Assembly (NCBI GenBank): GCA_013115125.1
Contig: JABANN010000367.1
Location: 1 to 34,870 of the forward strand
Length of the DNA: 34,870 nucleotides
Direction of reading: 5' to 3'
Source: Perkinsus olseni
Lineage: Eukaryota; Perkinsozoa; Perkinsida
The position numbers were made by a program, and so were the translations under genes. The notes under the pieces were generated by a model. It searched no databases. It had not been told where the DNA came from and saw only the letters and a program-made list of their open reading frames with translations. Positions 1 to 9,062 of this stretch are shown piece by piece; positions within the stretch are counted from its first letter, which is position 1; each line of letters begins with the position of its first letter.

Positions 1-198
1 TGGTAACCCGGGAAGCGGAGAAGAAGATTCCGCCTGAGCAGTCGCCGGAGTCGTGGTCGTCGACAATGGTAACCCGGGAAGCGGAGAAGAAAACTCCGCC
101 TGAGCAGTCGCCGGAGTCGTGGTCGTCGACAATGGTAACCCGGGAAGCGGAGAAGAAGATTCCGCCTGAGCAGTCGCCGGAGTCGTGGTCGTCGACAA
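1..198 (-). repeat. Tandem array, three 66-bp units (C-terminal side of Gag)
   Basis: Units start at 1, 67 and 133 and are almost identical, differing at a few bases. The period of 66 bp equals 22 codons, so the array stays in frame and encodes a Pro/Thr/Ser-rich repeat. More diverged 22-residue units continue to about base 320. The array may extend left of the window. Confidence 0.9.
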
Positions 199-2307
199 TG
201 GTAACTCTGGCATCGTGAAGCAGGCACCGTTGTAACCATTCGGCGCGGAAACCGCCGTGGTCTGAGGCCTCGCAGGAACTGCGAAGCAGGAAGCATTGTA
301 GCCCGTCGTCGCCGGCACTGTCTCTAGCGTAACGAATGTAGTGACACCGTTGCCAGATGTTGACGGCTTGTCGAGAGCTTTGATGTCCTCCAAGGTAAGG
401 GGGCACATACCCGAACGATGCGGCACCCCGGCCCTCGCGTGGTTCCCACACCTCCTGCACATGAGCGTGCCTCCTGCCTTCATTCTGCACTTCTGGGCCT
501 TGTGTCTCGTGCTACCGCACGGACACCTCTTGGCCCTATGGGCGGGCTCTTGGGCAGGGCAGTCGATGTCACTGTGACCAACATTCTTGAGGCAGCGATA
601 ACAGAAGCCTGTCTCCTGGCGTTGCTGCCCAGCTGGACCTGCCTTGGCCGAGGTAGACCCCGTCGGCTTCGATTCCGTCTTGCCCGGTTGGGTATAGAAG
701 GCTGGCATCCCAGGCGCGGACTTGACGAGACTCGCATTAGCACTGTCTTGTTGCGTCATAGGAAATGACGGACCCACCATTCTAGACCGTTCAACCATCA
801 CTCGGAAGGTGCTTAATATGGTCTCAATCGTGACGGGCCTTCGTTGTAGTATGTGTTGGCGATACTCCTGATAATACCAATCGTTGAAAGGTGAGGCAAG
901 AGAGGTAAGGATAACGTTGGCGAGGTGCGACACCGCTATGGCTTGAGCGCCGGAAGCAAATTGTAACTCTCGAAGGCGGTCAGCGACTTGACCCAGGAAC
1001 ACCGCCAGCTCCGTGGTCGCGTCCTGCCTCATAGTCATCAGGCTCTGCAGCAGTGCCGTGACGTGATCGTTCTTCTTATGATGGAGGAGCAAGTATGAAA
1101 CCGCGAAGTGGTGCAGTAAGAAATAGTAGTGTCGAGAAGCCAAGTCTGTGGGAAAGGCCTTGTTCTGCGCTGTCATAATCTCGTTCGACAAGGTGTTGCC
1201 CAATGCTGTGCTTAAGAACGCTCTCGACGCCGCTGGAGAGGTCGGCATTTTCCACTGTGCTCTGCAGAACTCGTACCATTGTCGTAGAACCGAGGATAGT
1301 GACAGGGTCGGATCGGTGACTCCTTGGAAGGGAGGATGATCACGTTTCCAGGATTCGCCTAGGTGGCCAGCTGCCTTCTCTATGCGGTCCATTTCTGCTG
1401 AACCGATCCCGTCCTTATCTGGCTGGTCACTTGCGAGGGGCAGGTAGACCCATTGACCATCGACAGTGAATATTGGTACAGTGGCCGTGTTGTGTCCCGT
1501 CTGGGAGTGGGCGGAGTGGACGCTGTACCTCTCATCCCGGCCAGCTGGAGCCTCCCACGCTGACTGAGTAGGGGTTTGATATCCTACCGTCGGTGTCCCC
1601 AAAGCATGACGAGCGCCTAAATAAGGAGTTTGAAGACCGTGAATGGCAGTAGGATCCGCCTTAGAGGGTGCATACGCATCACTCCGCTGTTGACAATGCC
1701 AGGGTAAGTGCTGTGTGGTGGGAATGTCTTGCTGATGCGTTATTCTTCCCGTCGACGTTGGTGGCCTTTCGGAAACCGGGAACCAGGAGTTATTATAACC
1801 AACCGCCGGCGTAACCGTCGACGTTGGTGGCCTTTCGGAAACCGGGAACCAGGAGTTATTATAACCAACCGCCGGAGTAACCGTCGACGTTGGAGACCTT
1901 TCAGGAACCGGGAAGCAGGAACCATTATAACCAATCGCCGGAGTATCCGTCGATGTTGGAAGCCTTTCAGGAACGGTGAAGCAAGACTCATTATAACCAA
2001 TCGCTGGAGTAGCCGTCGACGTTGGAGGCCTTTCAGGAACCGCTGTAGGTAGCTGGAATTGATCCGCCGGCCAGGGGTTCACTGGGATAGACTGCTGCAC
2101 CGCACCGCTGGGGGGTTGCTGTCTTATATACGGCAACCCTGGGCCGGGCGGCTGACCCAATAGCCGAGGTGACCGTCGTTGTTGATCCCGATAGTGCTCG
2201 AGTTGGGAAGAAGATGTTGTGTTTCTCGGATGATTGTGCTTGTCATTGGCCATCATGGCGAGTGTTTCCTCTTCCTTGGTCAACTCAAGACTCGTGGGGA
2301 TAGACAT
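1..2307 (-). CDS. Gag-like polyprotein with zinc knuckles (partial, open at left edge)
   Basis: Starting at the ATG at 2307-2305, the minus strand stays open to base 1 (769 codons). The order of parts is: a short acidic N-terminus; a Pro/Thr-rich array of 22-residue repeats (about residues 85-186); a linker; a helix-rich region (about residues 290-510) that may be the capsid domain; a linker; then three Cys/His clusters near residues 570-630. The first cluster has the spacing C-x2-C-x5-H-x4-C, close to a retroviral zinc knuckle. The others are C-x-C-x4-H-x4-C and a longer CxxC...H...C arrangement. A second array of 22-residue Pro/Thr repeats follows and runs off the edge. Its role would be to package element RNA into particles. 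Another gene rich in CCHC fingers is possible, but the primer-binding-like site upstream favours Gag. Confidence 0.75.
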   Translation of the reverse strand, partial: MSIPTSLELTKEEETLAMMANDKHNHPRNTTSSSQLEHYRDQQRRSPRLLGQPPGPGLPYIRQQPPSGAVQQSIPVNPWPADQFQLPTAVPERPPTSTATPAIGYNESCFTVPERLPTSTDTPAIGYNGSCFPVPERSPTSTVTPAVGYNNSWFPVSERPPTSTVTPAVGYNNSWFPVSERPPTSTGRITHQQDIPTTQHLPWHCQQRSDAYAPSKADPTAIHGLQTPYLGARHALGTPTVGYQTPTQSAWEAPAGRDERYSVHSAHSQTGHNTATVPIFTVDGQWVYLPLASDQPDKDGIGSAEMDRIEKAAGHLGESWKRDHPPFQGVTDPTLSLSSVLRQWYEFCRAQWKMPTSPAASRAFLSTALGNTLSNEIMTAQNKAFPTDLASRHYYFLLHHFAVSYLLLHHKKNDHVTALLQSLMTMRQDATTELAVFLGQVADRLRELQFASGAQAIAVSHLANVILTSLASPFNDWYYQEYRQHILQRRPVTIETILSTFRVMVERSRMVGPSFPMTQQDSANASLVKSAPGMPAFYTQPGKTESKPTGSTSAKAGPAGQQRQETGFCYRCLKNVGHSDIDCPAQEPAHRAKRCPCGSTRHKAQKCRMKAGGTLMCRRCGNHARAGVPHRSGMCPLTLEDIKALDKPSTSGNGVTTFVTLETVPATTGYNASCFAVPARPQTTAVSAPNGYNGACFTMPELPLSTTTTPATAQAESSSPLPGLPLSTTTTPATAQAEFSSPLPGLPLSTTTTPATAQAESSSPLPGLP
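1751..2050 (-). repeat. Tandem array, about 4.5 copies of a 66-bp unit (N-terminal side of Gag)
   Basis: Units begin at 1751, 1817, 1883, 1949 and 2015, an exact 66-bp period. Each encodes a 22-residue unit with a Pro-Glu-Arg-x-Pro-Thr-Ser-Thr start and a Gly-Tyr-Asn centre. The two units nearest 1751 are nearly identical, which points to recent unit duplication. Confidence 0.9.
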
Positions 2308-2479
2308 AGTTCAAAAAATTTATATACTCTTGGGTTCAGTATTCCATCTCAGGGGAATATCTTTCCGTTACACAAAAAGGGGCGCGCTCTAATGATTATG
2401 AGCACATCGCAAACGAACAGGAAGGGGTTGGTCCACCTTACAAGTGGTTCCCCATGTCTCTCAAAAAAGAGAGGTGAGA

Positions 2480-2499
2480 GATCCGAACCTGGCACGCCA
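2480..2499 (-). promoter_or_regulatory. Candidate tRNA primer-binding site of the LTR element
   Basis: The minus strand reads TGG followed by 17 bases whose complement fits the last 20 bases of a tRNA. It has CCA, a discriminator G, a 7-base acceptor strand, the 3' T-stem ending in C61, and purine57-A58 in the T-loop. It lies about 170 bases upstream of the Gag ATG, where such a site belongs. The tRNA identity was not assigned. The adjacent LTR end is not an obvious CA. Confidence 0.4.
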
Positions 2500-2753
2500 C
2501 AGCGCCCGCCTACCCGCCTAACCTTTTAGAGTAGCAGCTATATGCATGGGACGCTGGAGTGTTCCTTCCGGCATCGAGCAGTACAGCCACGTCCTTCTGC
2601 TCGAAGGACGCCGGCGGCGGCTTGTAAGCCAAAAAAGCAAATTTGGCGGGGCGCGCGCTAAATACATCAGTCGCGTTGCTCGGCCCAGCACGCATCACCC
2701 CTCAGTGGCTGTTTTTTGGATAATAATACTACTACTACCCTATTACTCTCACT

Positions 2754-3763
2754 ATGGCTACTAACGTGATCCTGAGGGGCATGAGCATGAAGCCCTTGGG
2801 GATGATGGCCAAATGGTCCGCTTTTTATCCCGTCTCCGGCGCAGGGCTGTGCTGCATGAGGACAGCAGCGGCTGGATGGGGTGGGAATGACGTTGGTAGA
2901 AGTAGATTATTCTCTACCACAACTCCCCAGAATCATCCCAGTACGTCACAACACCTACACGCCTGTCGTGATAGCGTCATCGGGCAGGTATGATGAACGT
3001 GATGCCGACAACTTCTCTGTCACCATCCCGATGCCCTCCACAATACCTCAACAAGCCCATCATGCAGCAGCAGTCCAGGGGCATCGCCACTGTTGGTTTA
3101 TGGGCCGCCAGACCGTAATAAAATATCACCAACAACCATCAGAATGGCCATTTTATCACGGTCAGATACGCTGCCTTTGACGCCGCCAGGGCCCTCCTTG
3201 ACCCTCTCTCCCCAGGCACTACTTCACGCCGATCTCCTGCTTCTCACCATTTCGTCATTCAGGTGTCGCCCTGAGTTACCTCTCTCTGGCTGCTGCCAGT
3301 CCCGCCCAGATCGGACAGGTGGCGTTGACGGTCCCTGCGGTACTGGGAGTTGGTTACCTTGCCCTGCAGCTGGGGCAGAAGATGAGCAGCGGTGGAGCAT
3401 TTCAGCACAACTACTTCATGCTCTTCTTGTACGATCATCAACCGCCAACGCTCTTCCCTTGACGACCCTCTCCACCAGGTACCTCGTCATGAGCTTCGCC
3501 CCAACTCCCTGCTTCCAGAATCTCTTTGCGGATCTCCTCTTCGTCGCTACATGGCTGACAGTGACGTACTTCGCATTCTCGCTGCTACCGGAGCTGGTCT
3601 TGAAGGACCACGTCTTCACCTTCTACCTGGTAGTCCTAACCAATACCACCAGCTTCGTTGCTCTATATTTCTCCATTTTCAGTTGGCGTTCCTGCTGCCG
3701 ATATTCCCCCTGGCCTTCTCGTTCATGCCCATCATCAACACCAGGTCATATTTGATGCTGTAA
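2754..3763 (+). CDS. Unknown multi-pass membrane protein, probably mitochondrial
   Basis: Six exons (2754-2940, 2988-3114, 3166-3215, 3263-3428, 3479-3629, 3683-3763) join in frame to 253 residues. The first ~100 residues are basic and Ser/Ala/Gln-rich with an Arg-Leu-Phe-Ser-Thr stretch, typical of a mitochondrial presequence. About four hydrophobic segments follow, roughly at residues 122-152, 168-182, 190-212 and 220-240, consistent with an inner-membrane protein. Introns are 47-53 nt. The third, 3216-3262, appears to use a GC donor. An alternative 3' end skips 3749-3893 and finishes at a stop near 3900 with a basic C-terminus. I do not recognise the family. Confidence 0.6.
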
Positions 3764-3905
3764 GGGTGATCAGAGAGGCGATGACGATGCCGACCGCAGT
3801 GAAGTGTGTATGAGTTGGTATAGTTTCCTCAGACCTTATCTTTTCACTTGTGTTAGCCTCGCTTCAACTTCATGTCCCCTCAACAGGAGGTACCGTTAAG
3901 CCTTC

Positions 3906-6578
3906 ATGTCTCCTCTGTTCTCCTCCCCTGCCCGCTGCCCTCGCCTGGCTTATGCCGCTTTGCTCCGTCGCAAGAACTTTTCTTCTGCTGTTGACAGGGG
4001 CGTGATGACCCCTAGCGAGGCCTTCGTCGAGACTCTGATTAAACAGGTTGGTACCGTTACCACCACAATCGTCGGATCATCATCAGTACCGTTCAGGATG
4101 TTAAGTACATCTTCGGTATTGCTGGTTCGGCCTTCATGGACGCCCTCGACCTCTTCCCTATAGCTGGTATAAGGTACAGGGGCATGCTTTGGTCGCACTT
4201 CTACCAACTACCCCCGTCGTCTCTGCAGGTACATCAGCGTCCAGCACGAGCAGAATGCGGTCCACATGGCCGACGGGTAGTCCTCAGGCCCCCACTAATC
4301 TTACATATCCTTCTCGCTCTAGGTACGCCCGTATCAGCGGCCGTCACGGCGTTTGTGCGGCGCAGAATGGCCCTGGGATTACCAATTTCGTCACCGCCCT
4401 GCAGGGGTGTTATTGGAGTCACAGGTGATAATAATACCATCAGCAACTGCAGTACCATCCATAGCCCAACTTCTCAGCCCGGTGGTCGTCATCACCCCTG
4501 ACCACTCCTCGATGCAGACCGGTACTGGTGGCTTCCAAGTAGGGCTCACGACAGTCGGCAAGCCGTCATCCTGGGTGTCTCAGGAGTGTAACCAGTTGAG
4601 GATCTTTGAGAGCATGGTTAAATACCAAGGACATGTCAACAACCCGAAGAGGGTTGCGGAAATAACTGCTCGGGCCTTCGATGTAGCCCTGAACGACAAG
4701 GGCCCGACTCAAGTCAACGTCCCAAGGTTGGCGACGACGACAGTGTTGTCATCAGCATATGGCGGTGATGACGATCAGGGACTATTGGTATGGTAAGTAC
4801 GATTTCACCATACCTGATCCGATCCGCATCGAAAGGGGTCCTGGGGGCCCGCAGTCCATCGAACGTGCCAAGGGGCTTCTGATGGGCGCGAAGAACCCGG
4901 TAGGGTCTAATTGTCCTTCCTAGGGAATCGATGGGAAGGGCGTGTGATCTTTCAGGTGATCATGGTGGGGGGCGGCGTTGCATCTTCCAAGGAGAATATT
5001 GAAGCGGCTGTTAAGTTCGCGGAGGCTGTACAGTGCCCGGTAGTCACTACTTACCTGCACGGTGACGCCTTCCCACAAAATCATCCATTGTGTGCTGGGA
5101 TCCTGAGGTGGGAGTAGTAGTGGTAGTGGTACGAAGGTGCTCACGATGATCTTCAGTTACGGTGGTAGTTTGGGGGCTATGAAAGTGGCGAAGGATGCCG
5201 ATGTTGTCTTGGCTTTGGGAACTAGGATCAATCCCTACATGAAGAACCCGTAGGCGGCAGCTACTCCCCTTTTGCTCATTCCCAAAGATTCTTTCAGACA
5301 ATATGGTCTGGATTGGTGGCCGAAGGATGCTAAACTCATCCAGGTCGACATCGACTCTAGAAGGCTCGGCCTGACCAGTGATGAGATGGCTACTGGCCAC
5401 ACTAGGGTTAGCTTCTGTCGTTCAGGTCGGGTAACAGTACCAGTCAACGGCGACGTGCGTCTGTTTATGGAGGAGCTCACGAGGTCTCGCTGTTACCATT
5501 GGTCACCGGGTCAAATGCCTCTCAGGTACTTCACGTCGCCCGAGGGTAAACGGGCAGCTGGACAGCTTCTGGACCTAAAGAACATCAATAGTAGACTCTC
5601 TCGGGCTCGGGCTTATGTAACCCTTCCACCACTACTACTGCTGATTCGATGAGCCGCTGGACAGGCCACGGAGTGGGAGACCAGGCTCAAGGCCTTAACG
5701 GATGATATGAAACTATGCCAGCCCGGCAGGGTCAGACCGAGGCAGGCGTTGGCGGCCGTTCGTCGAGCCTTGCCCGATGATACTATGATGAGTGTGGATA
5801 CTGGCAACCTATCCGCACTCAGTAGCAGCTACATGCCCGAGGTAGGGCGGGATGTGGGAGAATCGTTCTTTGACGGTTTTTCCATCAGTTTGTTACGCGC
5901 GAACCATCCCTTATCGGGCCTGGCATGTGGGCGTCCTGCGGCCCAGCTTTTGGTGAGATGATTGGTGCCAAGTTGGCCAGACCCGATAGGCCAGCGGTGG
6001 CGTAATAATGCTTCTTTTCGAAAGCTCATGGAAAATGCACTAGAATTAGTTATCATGGCGATGGGTCGTGGATGATGAACGGCATCAACGAGATCGTCAC
6101 TTGCATAAGGGAGGAGATACCAACGACGGCGATCGTGTTCAACAACAGGCAATGGGGCGCTGAGAAGAGCAACCAAGTCAACTTTTTTGGAGATCGTTAT
6201 TTGGGTAGGGTGGGGCAGGTCGGTGAGTGGGGACGACGGGAATGGCAGGCACGAATCTGGATTACCATCCGGATTATGCTGAGGTGGCTAAGGCCTTCGG
6301 TGCTGTTGGTTTGAGGTGTACTCATGCTGATGAGGTCAGTGATGCGGTTAAGGCTGCGGTGGATGCACAGATGAATGATGATGGTAAAACTAGTATCGTG
6401 GAGATCGTCTGCACGAGGGAGCTCGGAGATCCTTTCCGTCGTGATGCTATGGTAATAACGAAAGTTTTCCGAGTGGTTCCAGCTGAGTGTTCAGGCACTT
6501 CCGACGAGGTATCTTGACAAGTATAAGTCTACTAATGTTGACAAGTACTCTCCAACAGGGCAGCCGACGGACATGTAA
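3906..6578 (+). CDS. xsc: Sulfoacetaldehyde acetyltransferase (ThDP enzyme), 17 exons
   Basis: Exons 3906-4046, 4097-4173, 4229-4276, 4323-4424, 4478-4538, 4584-4726, 4779-4899, 4956-5107, 5157-5249, 5298-5377, 5426-5483, 5526-5616, 5665-5841, 5889-6001, 6050-6204, 6249-6451 and 6495-6578 join to 632 residues; bacterial Xsc is near 600. Known reaction: sulfoacetaldehyde + phosphate gives acetyl phosphate + sulfite, in taurine/sulfonate breakdown. Seen: the N-terminal ThDP domain with catalytic Glu80 in HEQNAVHMADGYAR, an Xsc-type KYQGHVNNP block, an IPDPIRIERGPGGP linker, a C-terminal GDGS...NN ThDP/Mg site (residues 489-518), an NNRQWGAEK block and the Xsc-like tail CTRELGDPFRRDA. These blocks separate it from acetolactate synthase. 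The first ~30 residues resemble a mitochondrial presequence. Introns are 43-56 nt with one of 42. No phosphotransacetylase or taurine gene is adjacent. Horizontal origin is inferred. Confidence 0.92.
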
Positions 6579-7040
6579 AAACGGCTTCTCTTACGGCCAC
6601 CGGTCTAGTTCGTTTTTTTGACAACTTTTGTGCTCCTTTTCATTATCATTTGTTGTTGTCATGACGTTTCCACATCGGGTCTCACAGAGTCCGTGGCTGT
6701 CGAGTTGATGTGAACTACTCCACTCCGTTTCACAGGCGGAAACAGTTAAGCCGCTATCTCTTCATTAGACAAAGTTCTGTGCAATTTCAGACTCACCCCC
6801 GATTTCAGATAATACCTTAGTAAAAGGCGGCGTAAGTTAACACGATTTTGAAAACGATTCTGGTCCGAATTCAATATAACAATTTCAAAGAACTATCTTC
6901 GAAACGTGTCCGACAGGAACGTTTCGATGAGCGAGAGGAGAATGCCCGTTGTAAGATAATTACATAGAACCACAGCCAACCGATAAAACTGACGGACTCA
7001 AAGTGTTCTCCTGAAGCTTGAGTATCGCGCTGGATAGGTC
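6579..7040. other. Intergenic region after xsc
   Basis: No gene can be fixed here. A coding-like plus-strand stretch at about 6835-6975 is rich in Arg, Glu and Lys and could be an exon of whatever gene occupies 7041-8669. I see no RNA gene or terminator-like structure. Confidence 0.4.
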
Positions 7041-8669
7041 ATGAGTGTTACCAGCGGTCAGAAAGTTACCTCCCATGTGGATGCTGACAGAACTATTAGC
7101 TATACTATCCAGCCCTTCGTCAGTGACCGGGATCCCTTCCTAGGTGGACCTCTCGAGTACACTGTCGAATCCCACGACCTCAGGTGTTACTCATCTCATC
7201 CGTTATAATTCCATCCATCACTCAACTCATCCATTCTCATCTCGCCCACGGCCATTCCACTCAGTGCAATTTCATCCGTCGAAGAACACCAAAAATGCAA
7301 ATTCTCATTCCACGCAGTTCTGTTCGATACTACTGATCTACGCGAATCTTTGAAGCTCAACCACTATCACCACGAGAGGCTTTGGCGTATCTTGTTGCTG
7401 TGGGGAAGGTCGGATACCGCGACACCACCGCGGTTGGACTGTGTCTATCATCATTGAGAGCACCGAGCTCAGCTACAATGCCACCGCTGCCTGCCTTTAC
7501 TAGTCTGACATTAACACAGCATATGCAACTTGACACGGCCCTGATGAGGTTGGGTGTTGAATGCCACGACTTGTCCGACTTTCTAAAAAGTCTCCTGCCC
7601 AAGGCCAGCGAGGCTGGTTCGCTTACGAAGGAGGAATCCCGAGGAGCATGGACGTCCACGAAAAACCGAGGGTAGTCTCTTTTCTCGACCGTAGTAGCGT
7701 TATCGTTTAAGAAAGCGAGCTATTGTTAAAAGGGGAAGTTGGGCTGTCGGAAAAGAAAGATTCATATTCGGGTTACTAGACGAGTACTGTTTCTCAATGA
7801 TAACCTCGAAGTGCAGTGAGCACGCCTCTTCACGATAATAGATGAAGGGGAGTATGAAGGGCCTTCTGTATTCCAAGAAGAATCAACGACGAGACTGATA
7901 GGAGAAGACGTTGCGTTGACTTTTTGGTATGTCGATTGTACATCGAAAGTCCTGATCTCACGAGCGTCGTCCCCTACTATCAGTGTGTTGTGAGAACAGC
8001 GAACAAGAGTTGTACCTTGGATGAGGTCCAGTGGGTGAGCCAAAACACCACTGTGAATCGGACACAAAGGTTTATGTACAATAGCAAAGACGCACAGGGG
8101 TGTGCATACTCAAGAGAACTGTAGTTGAATGTCGGAATGAAAAGTCTCTGAATGAAGTCTCAGTGAAGTCGTCTGAGAAGCCTTGGAGGGCGCGTTAAGC
8201 GAGCAGCGGCAGGTCACGCTGACGTTAGATAGATTAGTCGTACTCTGCACCGCGGCGTTCTCTTGATGACAGGAGACTTAGTACCGGGACATTAGTACCT
8301 CAGCCGCCGCCTACTAACAGTTAAGGTCAACCTGAAACCGTCACCCTCGTTATAGACGTATCTACCTCGACCCTCGGATAGGGTTGAGGCTTGTCTGTCA
8401 AATTCTCCTATTGGTGCCTGGAGTTTGAGTTCGAACAAGCTATTCTGACTGAGACGGGCCAAGTCGCTAGCTTCGAGTGGGATCTCAGGAAAGATTCTCT
8501 TCACGACAAGGTTGAAGGAATATATACCTTTTGTTCCAAAGTTGACGGTGTAGTTGTTAGGACCTCCTTCCAGGGCATATCGATCACTGACGAAGCGTTG
8601 CCGGTTAGAAGATTCGATAGTAAATGCAACATCAGCCTCACCGAGGTCAGCGGTTATGTTACCAAATAG
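7041..8669 (+). other. Unresolved region with coding-like plus-strand pieces
   Basis: Several stretches read like protein on the plus strand but cannot be joined confidently. These are 7041-7183 (starts with ATG, ends in AG before GT), about 7355-7675 (a helical stretch reminiscent of RAP/OPR-type repeat proteins, a weak impression), about 7810-7990, and 8391-8669 (beta-rich, alternating charged and hydrophobic residues). The opposite strand is also open over 8292-8680 and 7762-8067. The region may be a decayed or highly intron-split lineage-specific gene. No function is proposed. Confidence 0.3.
7184..7350 (+). repeat. Dispersed repeat, copy 1 (inverted partner at 8690-8893)
   Basis: It begins GTGTTAC and carries TCATCC-rich modules. 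About the first 100 bases match the reverse complement of 8893-8790 with only scattered mismatches. Similarity then continues, with a gap, to around 7350. It starts exactly where the coding-like stretch 7041-7183 ends in AG, so its first bases would serve as a GT splice donor. Confidence 0.8.
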
Positions 8670-8689
8670 TGTTTGAAATAGATATTTAC

Positions 8690-8893
8690 AAAAATTCGGT
8701 GGATGAAAAACATCTGGGCGAAAAGATACTGGATGAAATAGAACTGGGTGAAATGAGAATTTGCATTTTTGGGCGCTCTTTGATGGATGAAACGAGCCGG
8801 ATGAAATTGCACTGGATGGAATGGCCGTGGGCGAGATAAGAATGGATGAGTTGAGTGATGGATGAAATTATACCGGATGAGATGGGTAACACC
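8690..8893 (-). repeat. Dispersed repeat, copy 2, made of ~15-bp modules
   Basis: This is the inverted partner of 7184-7350. On the plus strand it is a run of degenerate modules of 14-16 bp, each with a core like GGATGAAA or GGGTGAAA followed by six or so variable bases. Read on the minus strand it starts GGTGTTAC like copy 1. It is longer than copy 1. The pair could be long terminal inverted repeats of a 1.7-kb element or two independent insertions. No clear target-site duplication is visible at the outer ends. Confidence 0.8.
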
Positions 8894-9062
8894 GGTCAAT
8901 ACGAACCCCGCGCTCCGCCCGCAGCATACGCTAGGTACTTGGCCAGCGCGTAATGCTGTCCTGGAACCCGGGTGTCACGAATGTCACCAATGGCCCCTAC
9001 CAACTTGACTGAAAAGCACTTCTGCTGTGAACCTGTGTTACAATCGAGATGAGGCTCCGGTT

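Larger units (their letters stand above)
1..2760 (-). mobile_element. LTR retrotransposon, 5' part (truncated by window edge)
   Basis: The minus strand carries, in element order, a probable LTR/leader (about 2760-2500), a primer-binding-site candidate (2480-2499), a short leader and a Gag-type frame from 2307 to the window edge. What is seen looks whole: the frame is open throughout the visible 769 codons. Pol would lie to the left of the window. Zinc-knuckle-like Cys/His clusters and a helical capsid-like core support an LTR element, Ty3-like or a protist relative. The LTR outer end cannot be fixed without the second LTR. The open frame suggests a young copy. Family assignment is inference. 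Confidence 0.7.

Noticed and set aside
1-198. CRISPR array
   Set aside because: The repeats are contiguous 66-bp in-frame units with no unique spacers, inside a Gag frame.
1740-2052. Arg-rich ORFs on either strand of the 66-bp array
   Set aside because: They are off-frame readings of the Gag repeat.
2480-2499. 3' half of a tRNA gene
   Set aside because: No matching 5' half, D-arm or anticodon stem is visible nearby; position upstream of Gag fits a primer-binding site better.
3093-3755. Long plus-strand ORF across the membrane-protein gene
   Set aside because: It runs through introns and the wrong frame of the hydrophobic exons.
3906-6578. Bacterial contamination as the source of the Xsc sequence
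   Set aside because: Sixteen short introns with GT-AG ends interrupt it, and the surrounding genes are eukaryotic with the same intron style.
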